Shown here: positions 19,601-29,222 of the stretch, in pieces
How positions within the stretch are numbered: the first letter of the stretch is position 1
How the letters are laid out: the number at the start of each line of letters is the position of its first letter
Source: Vibrio sinus
GTDB taxonomy: Bacteria; Pseudomonadota; Gammaproteobacteria; Enterobacterales; Vibrionaceae
Direction: 5' to 3'
DNA length: 64,000 nucleotides
NCBI RefSeq assembly: GCF_023634645.1
Contig: NZ_JAMKMR010000001.1
Span: 124,001-188,000 of the forward strand
Notes under the pieces: model-generated
What the model saw: the letters and a program-made list of their open reading frames with translations, nothing else
Databases searched by the model: none
Told to the model about the DNA's origin: nothing
Position numbers and translations under genes: made by a program

Positions 19601-19711
19601 AACGGGCAAGATCTTGATTTAGCATCAAGTAATTATAGTATCAGCCAACATGAGCTAACCAAAAATACTCAAACACTACTCACCTTTGAAATGAGTAAAA
19701 CACACGAATAA
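16672..19711 (+). pseudogene. GH92 alpha-mannosidase gene split by a repeat element
   Basis: The two halves encode a glycoside hydrolase family 92 enzyme, calcium-dependent exo-alpha-mannosidases that trim mannose glycans outside the cell or in the periplasm. The first part (to 17389) encodes INPLIGTYNDN and SGFRLSHQG; the second part (from 17652) encodes DEGTWDVYRS and SPGYKKSMTGTHGD, all characteristic. A 264-bp element at 17388-17651 breaks the frame. Removing 262 bp, i.e. the element plus one TA duplication, joins NHF to KNFFNIQFIDPET in frame, so the ancestor was intact. The reading frame upstream of a TTG at 16720 encodes a signal peptide (KRAYLPCLITAALSSTAFA) and the ribosome site AAGGA points to ATT at 16672, suggesting a rare ATT start or a mutated ATG. 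Probably inactive now. Confidence 0.88.
17388..17651. mobile_element. 264-bp MITE-like element, copy 1 (inside GH92 gene)
   Basis: Ends are 24-bp terminal inverted repeats starting TATACCCAAATTACTTC, differing at one position. The outer TA on each side fits a TA target duplication as used by IS630/Tc1-mariner-type elements; that family link is inference. Inside are two long inverted repeats: GATAAGGCTTCA at 17428 with TGAAGCCTTATC at 17498, and an 18-bp pair at 17524-17541 and 17602-17619 with one mismatch. No transposase is encoded. The copy at 56707-56970 has the same length. Confidence 0.88.
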
Positions 19712-19727
19712 CGCGTTTAATGAAGAC

Positions 19728-19754
19728 AAGTCCACCGAGATGATCGGTGGACTT
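19728..19754. terminator. Bidirectional terminator between convergent genes
   Basis: AAGTCCACCGA and TCGGTGGACTT form an 11-bp perfect stem between the end of the GH92 pseudogene and the end of the minus-strand MFS gene. Confidence 0.75.
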
Positions 19755-19758
19755 AGTG

Positions 19759-20910
19759 TTAAGTAACGACATAGCGATTTCTCGCTTTTGCAAGTAGCAT
19801 ATACCCACATGTGACCACTAGTGTTGCGAGTAAATAGCCTAGCAAGCCATGCTCTTCACGCATAAACATTTCAGCGATCAAGGGCCCTACAATAGAGCCT
19901 GCGCTATAAACAAACAGCATAACCTGAGTGGCAGGGACAATTGCATCAGGCTCTAGCTTTGTACAACCTAAGTTTATCGCAATGGGATACAACGCAAACA
20001 TGGCCATCCCCAACGCAAATAGACTGATACTCAATACGCCAACACCTTGTCCAACTAACCCAGCAGCGATAGCCACACTGCCAAACAAGCAGAACACCAC
20101 CATCAATACAATGTGACTCAATGACTTTGACAGCCAAGGAACAATGGGTTGGACCATCACTCCGCCAATGATAAAGAGCCCCATCAGACTGCCGATATAT
20201 TCGTGCTGTAAACCTATGTTTAATAGCTCAAGCGGCATTAACCCGTAAACGGCACTAATGGTGAGTCCGGAGACCAAACTGCCGATCAATGCTGGTTGAC
20301 TCAGTTGTCCAATTCGCTTTAGAGACAGTGGACTTGATACCTGTTTTTCTGGCTGCTGACAATGGCCAAACATTATCACTACAATTGAAATCAATAAGAT
20401 AACGAGAATAGTGAGAAAAGGTACAACCCCGGATGTTGCAAACAAACTGATTCCAAATTGCCCAATAGACGTCCCACCATAGAGCGCTGCCATGTATACA
20501 CCTAAACGCTTTGCTCTTGTCGTCTCATCACCATGTAATAACCAAGATTCGACGATAACAAATAAGCCAGCCTCAGCGTAACCAGCAAGAAACCGCGCTG
20601 CTAACCAAGATGCAATATTCGTCAGGCTCGGTAGCGCAACAACACTTAAAATAAACCCAAGTAGGCAGCCTACAAAAGCATGTCTATGCCCATAACGACT
20701 CAATATGGGTTCAACGAATAACGTACCGAGTAACAACCCTGCATAAAATGTACTTGCAAGCCAACTAGACATGCCAACATCTAACCCATAATACGGCAAA
20801 ATTAATGGAACTAGACTCATCAAATAGCCTGAAGCCACCGCAAACAGTGTTAATGCGATAACTGGGGCAGAGATGTTTGACTTACGCACTGTTACGAAGA
20901 TATTTGCCAA
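19759..20910 (-). CDS. MFS transporter, YcaD-like
   Basis: A major facilitator with about 12 membrane segments and the motif-A-like loop SRYGHRHAF between helices 2 and 3. Overall pattern (SLVPLILPYYGLDVGMSSWLASTFYAGLLLGT, AGLFVIVESWLLHGDETTRAKRLG) resembles the YcaD/YfkF group, whose substrates are poorly known. The open frame extends to 21030, but those 40 residues are unlike an MFS start; AGAGG eight bases before a TTG at 20910 supports MANIFVTVRK as the N-terminus. It is divergent from a secreted-protein gene with a strong Fur box between them, so iron-related export or import is possible but unproven. Confidence 0.75.
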   Translation of the reverse strand: MANIFVTVRKSNISAPVIALTLFAVASGYLMSLVPLILPYYGLDVGMSSWLASTFYAGLLLGTLFVEPILSRYGHRHAFVGCLLGFILSVVALPSLTNIASWLAARFLAGYAEAGLFVIVESWLLHGDETTRAKRLGVYMAALYGGTSIGQFGISLFATSGVVPFLTILVILLISIVVIMFGHCQQPEKQVSSPLSLKRIGQLSQPALIGSLVSGLTISAVYGLMPLELLNIGLQHEYIGSLMGLFIIGGVMVQPIVPWLSKSLSHIVLMVVFCLFGSVAIAAGLVGQGVGVLSISLFALGMAMFALYPIAINLGCTKLEPDAIVPATQVMLFVYSAGSIVGPLIAEMFMREEHGLLGYLLATLVVTCGYMLLAKARNRYVVT

Positions 20911-21093
20911 CTTTGTAGCCTCTAACAAAGATAAAAACGGGTATGAAAAACGACCATGAATCTCGCGCAAATATGCACCCGAAATAAGCGGACGTAAAAC
21001 TAAACATTTTGCCCGTGACGACAAAAACAATTTATCGAAGTCAATGCTTTAATCGGCAAATAAGATTTCATAAACAAACACACGAATACAATT

Positions 21094-21116
21094 GCAAATG
21101 ATAATGATTATCTATT
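21094..21116. promoter_or_regulatory. Fur box
   Basis: TGATAATGATTATCT at 21100-21114 matches the 7-1-7 Fur inverted-repeat consensus with one mismatch. It lies between the divergent MFS gene and the secreted-protein gene at 21179, about 65 bp before the latter, so iron repression of one or both is likely. Confidence 0.75.
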
Positions 21117-21178
21117 AACATTTAGTTTCTGTAATTAAACAATTGATAATTAACATATTTTACTTAAAAGGATATTTC

Positions 21179-21661
21179 ATGAAGTCAGTTTCTATCGCTA
21201 TGTTATCTATGCTGTTGGCTGGTGGCGCTTGGGCACAAAGTAGCGCACCACATACATGGCATCATATCTCACTAACCGATCAAGCCAGTGCGGATCAGTC
21301 TGTATGGCTAGGGCGTTTAACGATAACATCTGCAAGTGAACCGGCCTACTTCACCGATAAAGATGGAAAAAACGAAGGTCAAACCTACGATTTTAAATTG
21401 GATAATGACACTAACCCATTAGTTTATGGATTTGGCTTCAATCAAGGCGCAGATTTCAACGTTTCTTATACTGTCACACTTTATCAAACGTCGGATATCA
21501 CTAACCAACTCGGTAAAAGCTTCTTCGCCTCAAAAACGTGTCAATTTAACGTATCTGCAAAAGGCCCGGCCAACCCTGATATTCGGGTAGAAGAGTACAA
21601 CGGAGCAAAATGTAGCTACAACATCGTGCCAGGAAAAGGGGAAGACTTTACTGTCGGCTAA
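21179..21661 (+). CDS. Secreted protein of unknown function, Fur-box controlled
   Basis: A 160-residue protein with a clear signal peptide ending GAWAQ and a mature beta-rich domain containing two cysteines (KTCQFN and AKCSYN) that could form a disulfide. I recognise no family. AAAGGA eight bases before ATG 21179 decides the start over an in-frame upstream ATG at 21143. The Fur box at 21094 suggests expression under iron limitation, so roles in iron or heme acquisition are possible; the sequence itself does not show a metal site. Confidence 0.65.
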   Translation: MKSVSIAMLSMLLAGGAWAQSSAPHTWHHISLTDQASADQSVWLGRLTITSASEPAYFTDKDGKNEGQTYDFKLDNDTNPLVYGFGFNQGADFNVSYTVTLYQTSDITNQLGKSFFASKTCQFNVSAKGPANPDIRVEEYNGAKCSYNIVPGKGEDFTVG

Positions 21662-21692
21662 CGAGGCCAATGAATATCTATCAAAGAAAAAA

Positions 21693-21717
21693 GGCGACAT
21701 AGGGTAGACATGTCGCC
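21693..21717. terminator. Terminator between secreted-protein gene and chitinase gene
   Basis: GGCGACAT and ATGTCGCC form an 8-bp stem. On the minus strand it is followed by six T residues, so it mainly ends the chitinase transcript and may also serve the plus strand. Confidence 0.8.
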
Positions 21718-21749
21718 GGTTTCATAGAAACCAATTAGATTACGGAGCA

Positions 21750-24350
21750 CTATTCACAACTCGCGACACCAATGTCATCCCACACTTGATTGATACCTGG
21801 CTCAGAATTTTGGTTCCACCATCTGGCTTTCCAACGACGGCCATTGTGGTTGATTTCATCACCACCGACAAACACTAGATCTGCATTCCAGCTCAACTCA
21901 ATATCACTCACCAATTGCCATTGAGTTGCGGACAAACTTGGCTCGCTCCCTTGATTCCACCACTTAGCTCGCCAAACTAGATTATCGTGACTCACTTGCT
22001 CTCCACTGACGTAAATATTCGTCGCGCTCCATGATTCAAAGTTTCCAGCATTAGGATCAGTCAGACGACATTCTTCACCCTCAGATATCGGATTCACAAC
22101 AATCCTCGTCTGCGCCGAGCTCAACAAATCACCGTCTGAAACTGATAATGACAAGCCATGTTCTACGGACTCTTCTACTTTGGGTGCGTTTAAACTCAGT
22201 GTGGCGCTTCCTTGCCCTGATACAATCTCGAACTCTGAACCAACATTCCAAGAGTATGTTAAAGCATTACCATCTGGATCTGATGCTTGAGCGGTGACAG
22301 AAAAGGTCTCCTCACTATCAACTCGAATTTCAACGGGTAGCGTAACCGTTGGTGGTTGATTATCCTGCGCTACCTGATTAGTTATGTTCACTACGTCACT
22401 ACTTGAAAGGCCGCTTTCATCGGTCACCATTAAACTAAATCCATAGCTCACCGGAGAATCTGTTGCGGGCACTGACACACTAGCCCTTACATTATTTGAG
22501 TCGGTTAGGACTAAGTTGTCACCTGAGGTCTGTTGCCAAGTATAACTGATGTTGTCCCGGTCCGGATCATATGACCTAGAGCCATCTAAAATCACATCAG
22601 CAGGCCCTACAACACTTTGGTCATCACCCGCGTTTGCTATCGGTGCTGAGTTTGACGGGGGCTGCGTATCGCCATCACCATGCCCTAACCCTTCGTGCAT
22701 CGCATTGAGCACTTCGCCGTTATCCGCATCGATTTCCCATGAAAAGAGCCCAGCCAACCCATGCTGAATAACATATTGCCCTTTTGCTTTTACCGCTTCC
22801 TTATTGTCAAAACTGATTAATTCTTTCGTCTCTTCATTCCAGCGGTAAGAAGCTTGGGCTTGTTGATCGTACCGAGTGACCCAGCCGGACCCTGAATGAT
22901 TATCGACAATGTCTCGGTAGTCCAACATGCCAGCCTCCCAAGTTCCATTAATGGGGCCTGTCGCTTTCCCGGTCATCGGGTTATCATCCGTGTAATCGGT
23001 GACTCCCTGCCAGCCTCTGCCATACATAGGTACACCCAAGGCTATTTTTGCTGGACTCACCCCTTGTTGCAACAATCGATTAACGCCGCGATCCGCAGTA
23101 TGTGTCACCGCAGGTTGATGACTGGCTTCGTACAAACCAGATTGATGCCCTAAGATGTTTAAGTCCCATGCACCGAACATGTCATACGACATCAAAAAAA
23201 TGTAGTCCATATATTGCTGTGCCTGAGAATAATCGACGACATCTATCTTGTTTGCAGCAACTCCAATGGCCGAGGTAAGTTGATATTCCCGCCCTGTCTC
23301 AGCTTCAAGCTCATCAAGCATAGTACGCAGTTCCTGCATTATGGTGACGTACAATTCGCCGTCCTTTTCGTCTCCAAGATTAGCATTTGCTCCGCCTCCG
23401 CCCGGGTATTCCCAATCGATATCCACACCATCAAAGAACTTCCAGGTCCTTAAGTACGCTTTGACTGAATTTATAAATACCTGGCGCTTGCTGGCATCGT
23501 GCATAAAATAGAATGGATCTGACAACGTCCAACCTCCAATCGAAGGTAAAATGGTCAAATCTGGGTAAGCTCGTTTTAGTGCCATAAGTTGACCAAAATT
23601 ACCCCGATAAGGCTGCGCATAATCAGATACATTTTCTTGGCTTTTATTGATTGCCGCAAAAGGGTCATGAATACTGACTTCAAAATCTTGTTGGCCATCG
23701 CAAGAGGTTTGTAGCACATTAAACGATTGGCCATTTTCGATTTGTTTTAAGCTATCGTTAATACCGTCACCACCACAAATCGGTACAAAAGCATACAGTA
23801 GATGAGTTAAGTTCTGAGCTGGAATTTGATCGACGGTATAACCACGACCATATATTCCCCATTCAACAAAGTAGCTTGCCACCACTTTGCCAGTTTTGTT
23901 GCTATAAGGCTGATTTTTTTCTTGAAGTGGCTTATTGAGGGGCTCTAAGTGACTACCATCAGTATCTGCAATGGTCAGGTCGACTGACTCACTTTCACTG
24001 CATCCATCAGTATTGCAAAGCTGGACCGACATTTTGTACATTCCACCCTCAGATACTGCAAATATAGCGTTACTTAGCGAACCTTCACCACTCCAAACCA
24101 CTTGGCCATCCAATAGTACATTCACGGTTTCAGCCGGTTCACCACTCCATACCTGCCACGACACAGGAACGCCCACGCTATCATGGACACTACCTACAAT
24201 TTCCTGATACGCGTTTTTCTCTTTATCGATTTCAACTAGCTGATAGGTATGTTGTCCCCAATCAATGACGGCCTTCCCCGGAGGCGCTGACAGCGCTGAC
24301 GTACTCACTAACAAGCTAGTCAAACACGTAACATAATTGAATGCTTTCAT
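21750..24350 (-). CDS. GH18 chitinase with PKD/Ig-like and two CBM5/12 modules
   Basis: An 866-residue secreted endochitinase. The signal peptide ends SALSA. An N-terminal ChiN-type Ig-like domain (about 24-130) precedes the GH18 barrel (about 150-560) with SxGGW motif (SIGGW, 270-274) and the catalytic DGVDIDWE signature (308-315; proton donor Glu315 by my count, uncertain by one). Then come two PKD/cadherin-like modules (DDQSVVGPADVILDGSRSYDPD and the following repeat) and two tandem C-terminal CBM5/12 chitin-binding modules (YVSGEQVSHDNLVWRAKWW and FVGGDEINHNGRRWKARWW). The architecture is ChiA/ChiD-like in Vibrio. It works with the LPMO at 14883. Cytosolic repression by chitin sensors is expected but no operator is identified. 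Confidence 0.93.
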   Translation of the reverse strand: MKAFNYVTCLTSLLVSTSALSAPPGKAVIDWGQHTYQLVEIDKEKNAYQEIVGSVHDSVGVPVSWQVWSGEPAETVNVLLDGQVVWSGEGSLSNAIFAVSEGGMYKMSVQLCNTDGCSESESVDLTIADTDGSHLEPLNKPLQEKNQPYSNKTGKVVASYFVEWGIYGRGYTVDQIPAQNLTHLLYAFVPICGGDGINDSLKQIENGQSFNVLQTSCDGQQDFEVSIHDPFAAINKSQENVSDYAQPYRGNFGQLMALKRAYPDLTILPSIGGWTLSDPFYFMHDASKRQVFINSVKAYLRTWKFFDGVDIDWEYPGGGGANANLGDEKDGELYVTIMQELRTMLDELEAETGREYQLTSAIGVAANKIDVVDYSQAQQYMDYIFLMSYDMFGAWDLNILGHQSGLYEASHQPAVTHTADRGVNRLLQQGVSPAKIALGVPMYGRGWQGVTDYTDDNPMTGKATGPINGTWEAGMLDYRDIVDNHSGSGWVTRYDQQAQASYRWNEETKELISFDNKEAVKAKGQYVIQHGLAGLFSWEIDADNGEVLNAMHEGLGHGDGDTQPPSNSAPIANAGDDQSVVGPADVILDGSRSYDPDRDNISYTWQQTSGDNLVLTDSNNVRASVSVPATDSPVSYGFSLMVTDESGLSSSDVVNITNQVAQDNQPPTVTLPVEIRVDSEETFSVTAQASDPDGNALTYSWNVGSEFEIVSGQGSATLSLNAPKVEESVEHGLSLSVSDGDLLSSAQTRIVVNPISEGEECRLTDPNAGNFESWSATNIYVSGEQVSHDNLVWRAKWWNQGSEPSLSATQWQLVSDIELSWNADLVFVGGDEINHNGRRWKARWWNQNSEPGINQVWDDIGVASCE

Positions 24351-24806
24351 ATCATTACCCTCTCTCTAGCGAATAGGCAACCATGATGAAATTGGCTATT
24401 AAAGGAAATAGTCATAGGTACAAATAAGATCGTACTGAGTATGGCGAATGGATATATGGTCTTCTCAGTGTGATTAATGTGGGATTTTCCTTGATTATTG
24501 TTCATGGGCTGACTCCATTTGTTAGACTCAGCTCAAACATAGAACTAGAACATTCACTCTATGAATAGAAAATGGGATGAGTGCGCAGAAGATCACTAGA
24601 GGTTAGAAAACGTATGGAAAGAAGATCACTTGTCCGTTACGAATAGCCAAAACGTGACAATTAATTTTGCTAAATATACTAGGGTAAGTAAGTGATTAAT
24701 AAACTACAACTTTTTAAATAGTCTTAGGGGTTACAAAAATAATCTATTTAATAACAATAATATATGATTCACAACAGACAATCTTAAGAAACCACAGGGC
24801 CGTTGA
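24351..24806. other. Intergenic region upstream of the chitinase gene
   Basis: No gene is seen in these 456 bp. The chitinase promoter must lie in the first part. The stretch 24640-24780 is AT-rich. No repeat or RNA signature was found. Confidence 0.5.
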
Positions 24807-25430
24807 TCAATTGTTGGATACAATAAACATCACTTCTACTCGACGATTACACGCCTTGCCCCAGCGAGTTTGGTTCGTGCATGCGGGCACGTATTCACCG
24901 TATCCTCGAGTGTAAATAACGTCTCTTGAAACTCGGCTGTTGATCAGTTGCTGTTTAACCGCTTTGGCTCTTCTTATGGATAAACTATCGTTGAAAGAAA
25001 TTGGGCCTGTGCTGTCAGCATGACCTGATATGACAATATCAATACCCGGCTCTCGTGATAGGTAATGACCCATCTTATCTAACCACATTGATGATTGTTC
25101 AGATACCACTGATGATCCGGTGTGGAATTTGATGGTATCTTTTACTTTTACCATGATGTAATTACCTGGCAATACTTCGTAATCGATACCATTTTTCAGT
25201 AAAAACTTTTCTAAAGAATTGTAACTTGAGCTTCGAGTCTGACCAAATGGTCCCATGACCCCTGCTGTCGGGGTTTGCGTTGCACTACCCCATGTAGGGT
25301 ATTTGACGTCCGAAGCATTTTGAGGTGCCACATCTAACATATTCCGCTCGCCATAAATATCAAACGTTTTAGGGAGGAAAGAGCATCCACTTACCACTAA
25401 TACCAAAATTGTCAACGCTATGAACTTCAT
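24807..25430 (-). CDS. OmpA-family outer membrane lipoprotein
   Basis: A 207-residue lipoprotein starting MKFIALTILVLVVSGC; the lipobox cysteine is C16. The C-terminal OmpA-like peptidoglycan-binding domain (about 100-205) has VISGHADSTGPISFNDSLSIRRA and CNRRVEVMF, including the conserved Asp/Arg that hold diaminopimelate. It would tether the outer membrane to the wall. An upstream in-frame ATG five codons earlier is less likely because it precedes the signal sequence start. The gene stands alone. Confidence 0.85.
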   Translation of the reverse strand: MKFIALTILVLVVSGCSFLPKTFDIYGERNMLDVAPQNASDVKYPTWGSATQTPTAGVMGPFGQTRSSSYNSLEKFLLKNGIDYEVLPGNYIMVKVKDTIKFHTGSSVVSEQSSMWLDKMGHYLSREPGIDIVISGHADSTGPISFNDSLSIRRAKAVKQQLINSRVSRDVIYTRGYGEYVPACTNQTRWGKACNRRVEVMFIVSNN

Positions 25431-25641
25431 GACTCCACCGATCAAATAAATGTCCTACATGCTATGTATCGGCTAATTTGTCGATACTTTAAGTGTATCA
25501 GACAAAAACTTGAGCATTGTTGAATTGTATCTGCTCAACCTTATTTTGATCGCGATTGGCAACAGGATTAGACACGCAATACTGAAAAAGAACAAATTTT
25601 AGGTATACTTGGGAAAATTTAACACTTACATAGGCGCTGTA

Positions 25642-26121
25642 ATGAACGATGTAAACATAGTACTCGCAATCGTCCTTGTCCTACTTTTAATTTATCTGAT
25701 CTCGAAAAAAGTAAAGAACCGCAAATCAGCGGGTGAAAACCTTGAAAAGGGAAAAGCCTTTTTAGAACAAAATGCCAGCAAAGAAGGCGTGATTGTGACA
25801 AAAAGTGGTCTTCAGTACCAAATTCTTAAAGAAGGCGTTGGACAAGTCAATCCACATTCAAAAAGTAACGTTAAAGTGCACTATCACGGCACCCTTATCG
25901 ACGGCACAGTGTTTGATAGCTCTGTAGACCGTGGACAACCCATCTCTTTTAGGCTGAATCAGGTTATAAAAGGCTGGCGAGAAGGGCTTCAATACATGGT
26001 AGAGGGCGAGAAAATAAGGATGTTTATTCCACCGCACTTAGCATATGGGAGTCGAGGCGCACGTACTATTCCAGCGGCTTCTACCTTAATTTTTGACGTC
26101 GAGTTAATCGAAATCAAATAG
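25642..26121 (+). CDS. Membrane-anchored FKBP-type peptidyl-prolyl isomerase
   Basis: A 159-residue FKBP-type PPIase. An N-terminal hydrophobic segment (about 5-22) anchors it. A short linker leads into the FKBP domain (about 60-159) with VKVHYHGTLIDGTVFDSS, VIKGWREGLQYM, IPPHLAYGSRG and a final FDVELIEI, all conserved. It would catalyse proline isomerisation near the membrane. ATG at 25642 is preferred over a TTG at 25609, since AGG lies eight bases upstream and the membrane segment then starts normally. Confidence 0.9.
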   Translation: MNDVNIVLAIVLVLLLIYLISKKVKNRKSAGENLEKGKAFLEQNASKEGVIVTKSGLQYQILKEGVGQVNPHSKSNVKVHYHGTLIDGTVFDSSVDRGQPISFRLNQVIKGWREGLQYMVEGEKIRMFIPPHLAYGSRGARTIPAASTLIFDVELIEIK

Positions 26122-26130
26122 CGCTATTTC

Positions 26131-26174
26131 AAAGTCACCTAGCTCATCTACACCACGATGGGTTAGGTGACTTT
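26131..26174. terminator. Hairpin between convergent FKBP and HAD genes
   Basis: AAAGTCACCTA pairs perfectly with TAGGTGACTTT over a 22-nt loop. Followed by CCTTTA on the plus strand and preceded by AAA-rich sequence, it probably acts in both directions. Confidence 0.65.
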
Positions 26175-26191
26175 CCTTTATATGGTGTGAA

Positions 26192-26794
26192 TTAACCACT
26201 TACAGGATGAAAAGAAAAGCGATCATTTTTGATCATAAAGCAGTCCATACCCGCAGCATGAGCAGCTTGCTTACCCAACTCAGTATCTTCAAATACAACG
26301 CAATCTTGCGGTTTGAGATTGAGCTTTTCAGCCGCCATTAGGAACGTATCGGGTTCAGGTTTGTGGCGCTGAACATCAGTGGCGGTGACTACGGCGTCTA
26401 ATTTGGGCAAAATGTTACTTTTTTCTAGCAAAGCCATGGCACCATCTCGTTGGCTCCCCGTCCCTATCGCCAATTTTTTTTGGCCATAATGCTCGAGTAA
26501 CACCTGATAAGTGCAAGCGATAACCTCCCCAGAGCATGCTTTGCGTTTAAAAGCAGCCATTTTAAAGTCAGAAACTTCGATGGGGTTTAGCTGCAGATGA
26601 TGCTTTTTGTTAACTTCTTGAGCAATTTTGAAACTGGGCATACCACCTAAGCTATATAACCATTCTTCACTAAAAGGAAAATTAAATGCTTTCGCCGTTT
26701 CTGCCCATGCTTGTATATGGGTAGGCATAGTATCAATCAGCGTGCCATCCATATCAAATATGATTCCTTGATATCTCTCTAAATTTATTGTCAT
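26192..26794 (-). CDS. HAD-superfamily sugar phosphatase, YqaB-like
   Basis: A 200-residue HAD hydrolase starting MTINLERYQGI. The nucleophile motif FDMDGTLID, the AIGTGSQRD motif II and VVFEDTELG motif IV are present, together with an alpha-helical cap of the beta-phosphoglucomutase group. YqaB (fructose-1-phosphatase) is the closest recognised type; sugar-phosphate specificity cannot be confirmed. GGA lies seven bases before ATG 26794; a TTG four codons earlier overlaps this ribosome site. Confidence 0.82.
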   Translation of the reverse strand: MTINLERYQGIIFDMDGTLIDTMPTHIQAWAETAKAFNFPFSEEWLYSLGGMPSFKIAQEVNKKHHLQLNPIEVSDFKMAAFKRKACSGEVIACTYQVLLEHYGQKKLAIGTGSQRDGAMALLEKSNILPKLDAVVTATDVQRHKPEPDTFLMAAEKLNLKPQDCVVFEDTELGKQAAHAAGMDCFMIKNDRFSFHPVSG

Positions 26795-26991
26795 TTTATT
26801 TTCCAATCACGTATCCAAACACATCACAATGCTACTATGCAAGAGTCTTATCGAATTGTCATCGCCGCAAATGTAATAGTGTTTCAAAAATTGGAACGCT
26901 ATAGATCTCCCTTCAACATAATTGATATACATATTAATAGCGTCTATCGTTCTTAATAGAGAAGACATGGAACGTAAGATAGTGTAGAAAA

Positions 26992-28761
26992 ATGAACATT
27001 AAAGAAAAGTTATATTTGCTCGGCGCCGTCGCAGTGGTCGGTGTGGTATCCGTTGTACTCGTTACCACTCAATTTACTCACACCACAGACAGTTTACATC
27101 GAGCCACTAACCTAGTTGCCCAACTAGAAATTCGTCTTTTAAACTTGCGACGAAATGAAAAAGATTTTCTGTTACGTAAAGACGCCAAGTATCTAAAAAA
27201 ATTCAACGATAATATGGGGTTGTTCCTAGACAAGGAATCACAGCTATCAGAAATTCTTGTTGATCATGATCTCCCGCCAAGTAGTCAACTCAAAGTCGAC
27301 ATACTGAAATACCAGGAATCTTTCCAAAATCTTGTTGCGGGTTTTGAAAAGCTCGGTTTAAACAACGAAGAGAAGTTACTGGGTGCATATTACTCTGAAG
27401 TAGCCAACTTAGAAAACAAGCTTGCACAACGAGAGCTCGCCCAACTTTATAACTTTGATAAACAGGTCCAAGTGGGGCAACTCGATGAATCCTTGATCAA
27501 TTTTGCAGAATCAAGCCAACTGATACAGGACGCAAAACTGGTTATCGCGCAGAAAAAAGAAATTGGCCTGAAATATAACGAAGGCCTTTTAGGCCAAACT
27601 CGGGCTGGTTCTCATAAGGTTGAAAAACAGTTCAAAGAATTTGCGAAAGAATTAAATGACACGGTTGAGGCTAAAGAGTCGCAGCTCTTTCTGTTTAAGC
27701 AGGCGTTAACTGGCTTCGTCATATTAGTTATCGTGTTGATCGTGTATCAAATTTCTCGCTCTATTAACACCCAGGTGACTACCCTTCTTAAGGTTATCGA
27801 AAACATTGCCAGTACCAATAATGTAGGTCAGCGCTCTAGCCTATCTGGGAATAACGAACTTTCTTCGATAAGTAAATACTTTGACCGACTCATGGATAAA
27901 TTGGAGGATTTGATATCCGGAACGCAGGATAAATCAGCTAAGTTGTCGGCAAGTACCTCGAACATGAATTCCGTGCTTGAAAACGTTATGGAACAATTTC
28001 ACACCCAAGCAAACTACACCAGTACTATGACCACGTCGATTCAAGAAATGGTCACAACCATCAATGAAATATCGGAAAGTACTACGGTAGCCGCAGAAGG
28101 TGTCCAACAAGCTTCAGAAAATGCGCAAAATGGTAGAGATGTGGTTGAGAAAACCGTTGATGACATCACTCAGCTATCCTCCACCCTCGATGCTAGCCAA
28201 GAGTCCATTTCTTCGTTAAATCATCATGTAGAAGAAATCGGTAGTGCGGTCACGATTATTCAAGGTATCGCTGAGCAAACTAACTTACTTGCGCTCAATG
28301 CGGCGATTGAGGCGGCTCGTGCTGGTGAGCAAGGACGTGGATTTGCCGTTGTGGCAGATGAAGTGAGAGCATTAGCAAGCCGTACTCACCAATCAACCGA
28401 AGATATCACCAACGTGGTTTCCTCAATTCAGACTCAGATGTCAAAAGTTGTCGTCAATATGGAGCAATGCGACAAACAAGGAAAAAGCACATTGGAAGCG
28501 TCTAAAACGCTCGACGCCAGCCTAAGTCATATTATTTCTGACATGCAATCAATTCAGGAGAACTCCGAGAGAATTGCAGCTGCCATCGAAGAGCAAGGCG
28601 TGGTTGTCAACCAAGTTGCAGACTCAATAACCGAATTAAACAGCATATCGGAAAACAACATGTCTTCAGCACAAGCATGCCTAGAAGAAGTCAACTCCGT
28701 CTCCACACAATCGCAAGAAATGGACAACGCTGTTGCCGAGTTTAAAACAAGTGACAGCTAA
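26992..28761 (+). CDS. Methyl-accepting chemotaxis protein
   Basis: A 589-residue chemoreceptor. Membrane segments at about 7-27 and 238-258 flank a helical periplasmic domain, with [17 protein letters not shown] typical of the HBM/4HB-like sensors that bind organic acids. HAMP region follows, then a signalling domain with the hairpin tip [32 protein letters not shown], split here only by the writing limit of the motif: key are E-Q-T-N-L-L and [12 protein letters not shown]. No C-terminal CheR pentapeptide is seen. The ligand is unknown. Confidence 0.92.
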   Translation: MNIKEKLYLLGAVAVVGVVSVVLVTTQFTHTTDSLHRATNLVAQLEIRLLNLRRNEKDFLLRKDAKYLKKFNDNMGLFLDKESQLSEILVDHDLPPSSQLKVDILKYQESFQNLVAGFEKLGLNNEEKLLGAYYSEVANLENKLAQRELAQLYNFDKQVQVGQLDESLINFAESSQLIQDAKLVIAQKKEIGLKYNEGLLGQTRAGSHKVEKQFKEFAKELNDTVEAKESQLFLFKQALTGFVILVIVLIVYQISRSINTQVTTLLKVIENIASTNNVGQRSSLSGNNELSSISKYFDRLMDKLEDLISGTQDKSAKLSASTSNMNSVLENVMEQFHTQANYTSTMTTSIQEMVTTINEISESTTVAAEGVQQASENAQNGRDVVEKTVDDITQLSSTLDASQESISSLNHHVEEIGSAVTIIQGIAEQTNLLALNAAIEAARAGEQGRGFAVVADEVRALASRTHQSTEDITNVVSSIQTQMSKVVVNMEQCDKQGKSTLEASKTLDASLSHIISDMQSIQENSERIAAAIEEQGVVVNQVADSITELNSISENNMSSAQACLEEVNSVSTQSQEMDNAVAEFKTSDS

Positions 28762-28774
28762 CCAACCTAACACT

Positions 28775-28803
28775 ATGGCCTAGAATCGCAGATTTTAGGC
28801 CAT
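28775..28803 (+). terminator. Terminator after the chemoreceptor gene
   Basis: ATGGCCTA and TAGGCCAT form an 8-bp stem over a 13-nt loop; a run CTTTTTT follows at some distance. Confidence 0.6.
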
Positions 28804-28892
28804 ATTCTACTCCTTTTTTACCTACTATGCATTTTGTTTTATATGTGTTATTTTGTAGTCATAATAATCAAAATGTCAGTAAGGGTAGAGAT

Positions 28893-29222
28893 ATGAGTGT
28901 TACTTTTGACGATTTAGATTTAGCGAAACTGTATACTTTCATCGGCTGGTCGATACAACACCGAGAAATCGAAGCGGTATTTTTTGAACTCAAAGGTTGG
29001 TATTTGCAAGCACACACCCTACCCGATATGCGTTATCTGAACATCGATGATATAACCAATAAGAGGACATTTTTCCAAACACTAAAGCCTAAACTTAACA
29101 TCCCTCAAACCGCAATGTCACAATGCGTTTCCGTAAAAGACAGACACATAGAGGATGTCGTTATTCAGTTAGTCAGCAAACTAAACTCTGAAATACACTA
29201 CAATTCCCGATACCTGCTCTAA
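28893..29222 (+). CDS. Small hypothetical protein
   Basis: A 109-residue soluble protein starting MSVTFDDLDLAKLYTFIG. I recognise no family. It has a mixed charged composition, no signal peptide and no membrane segment. AAGGGTAGAG before ATG 28893 is a strong ribosome site and decides against the upstream in-frame ATG at 28827. The stop overlaps the stop of a small minus-strand gene (29219-29332). Confidence 0.55.
   Translation: MSVTFDDLDLAKLYTFIGWSIQHREIEAVFFELKGWYLQAHTLPDMRYLNIDDITNKRTFFQTLKPKLNIPQTAMSQCVSVKDRHIEDVVIQLVSKLNSEIHYNSRYLL

Noticed and set aside
20911-21030. N-terminal extension of the MFS gene
   Set aside because: The residues do not fit an MFS N-terminus and AGAGG before TTG 20910 gives a better start.
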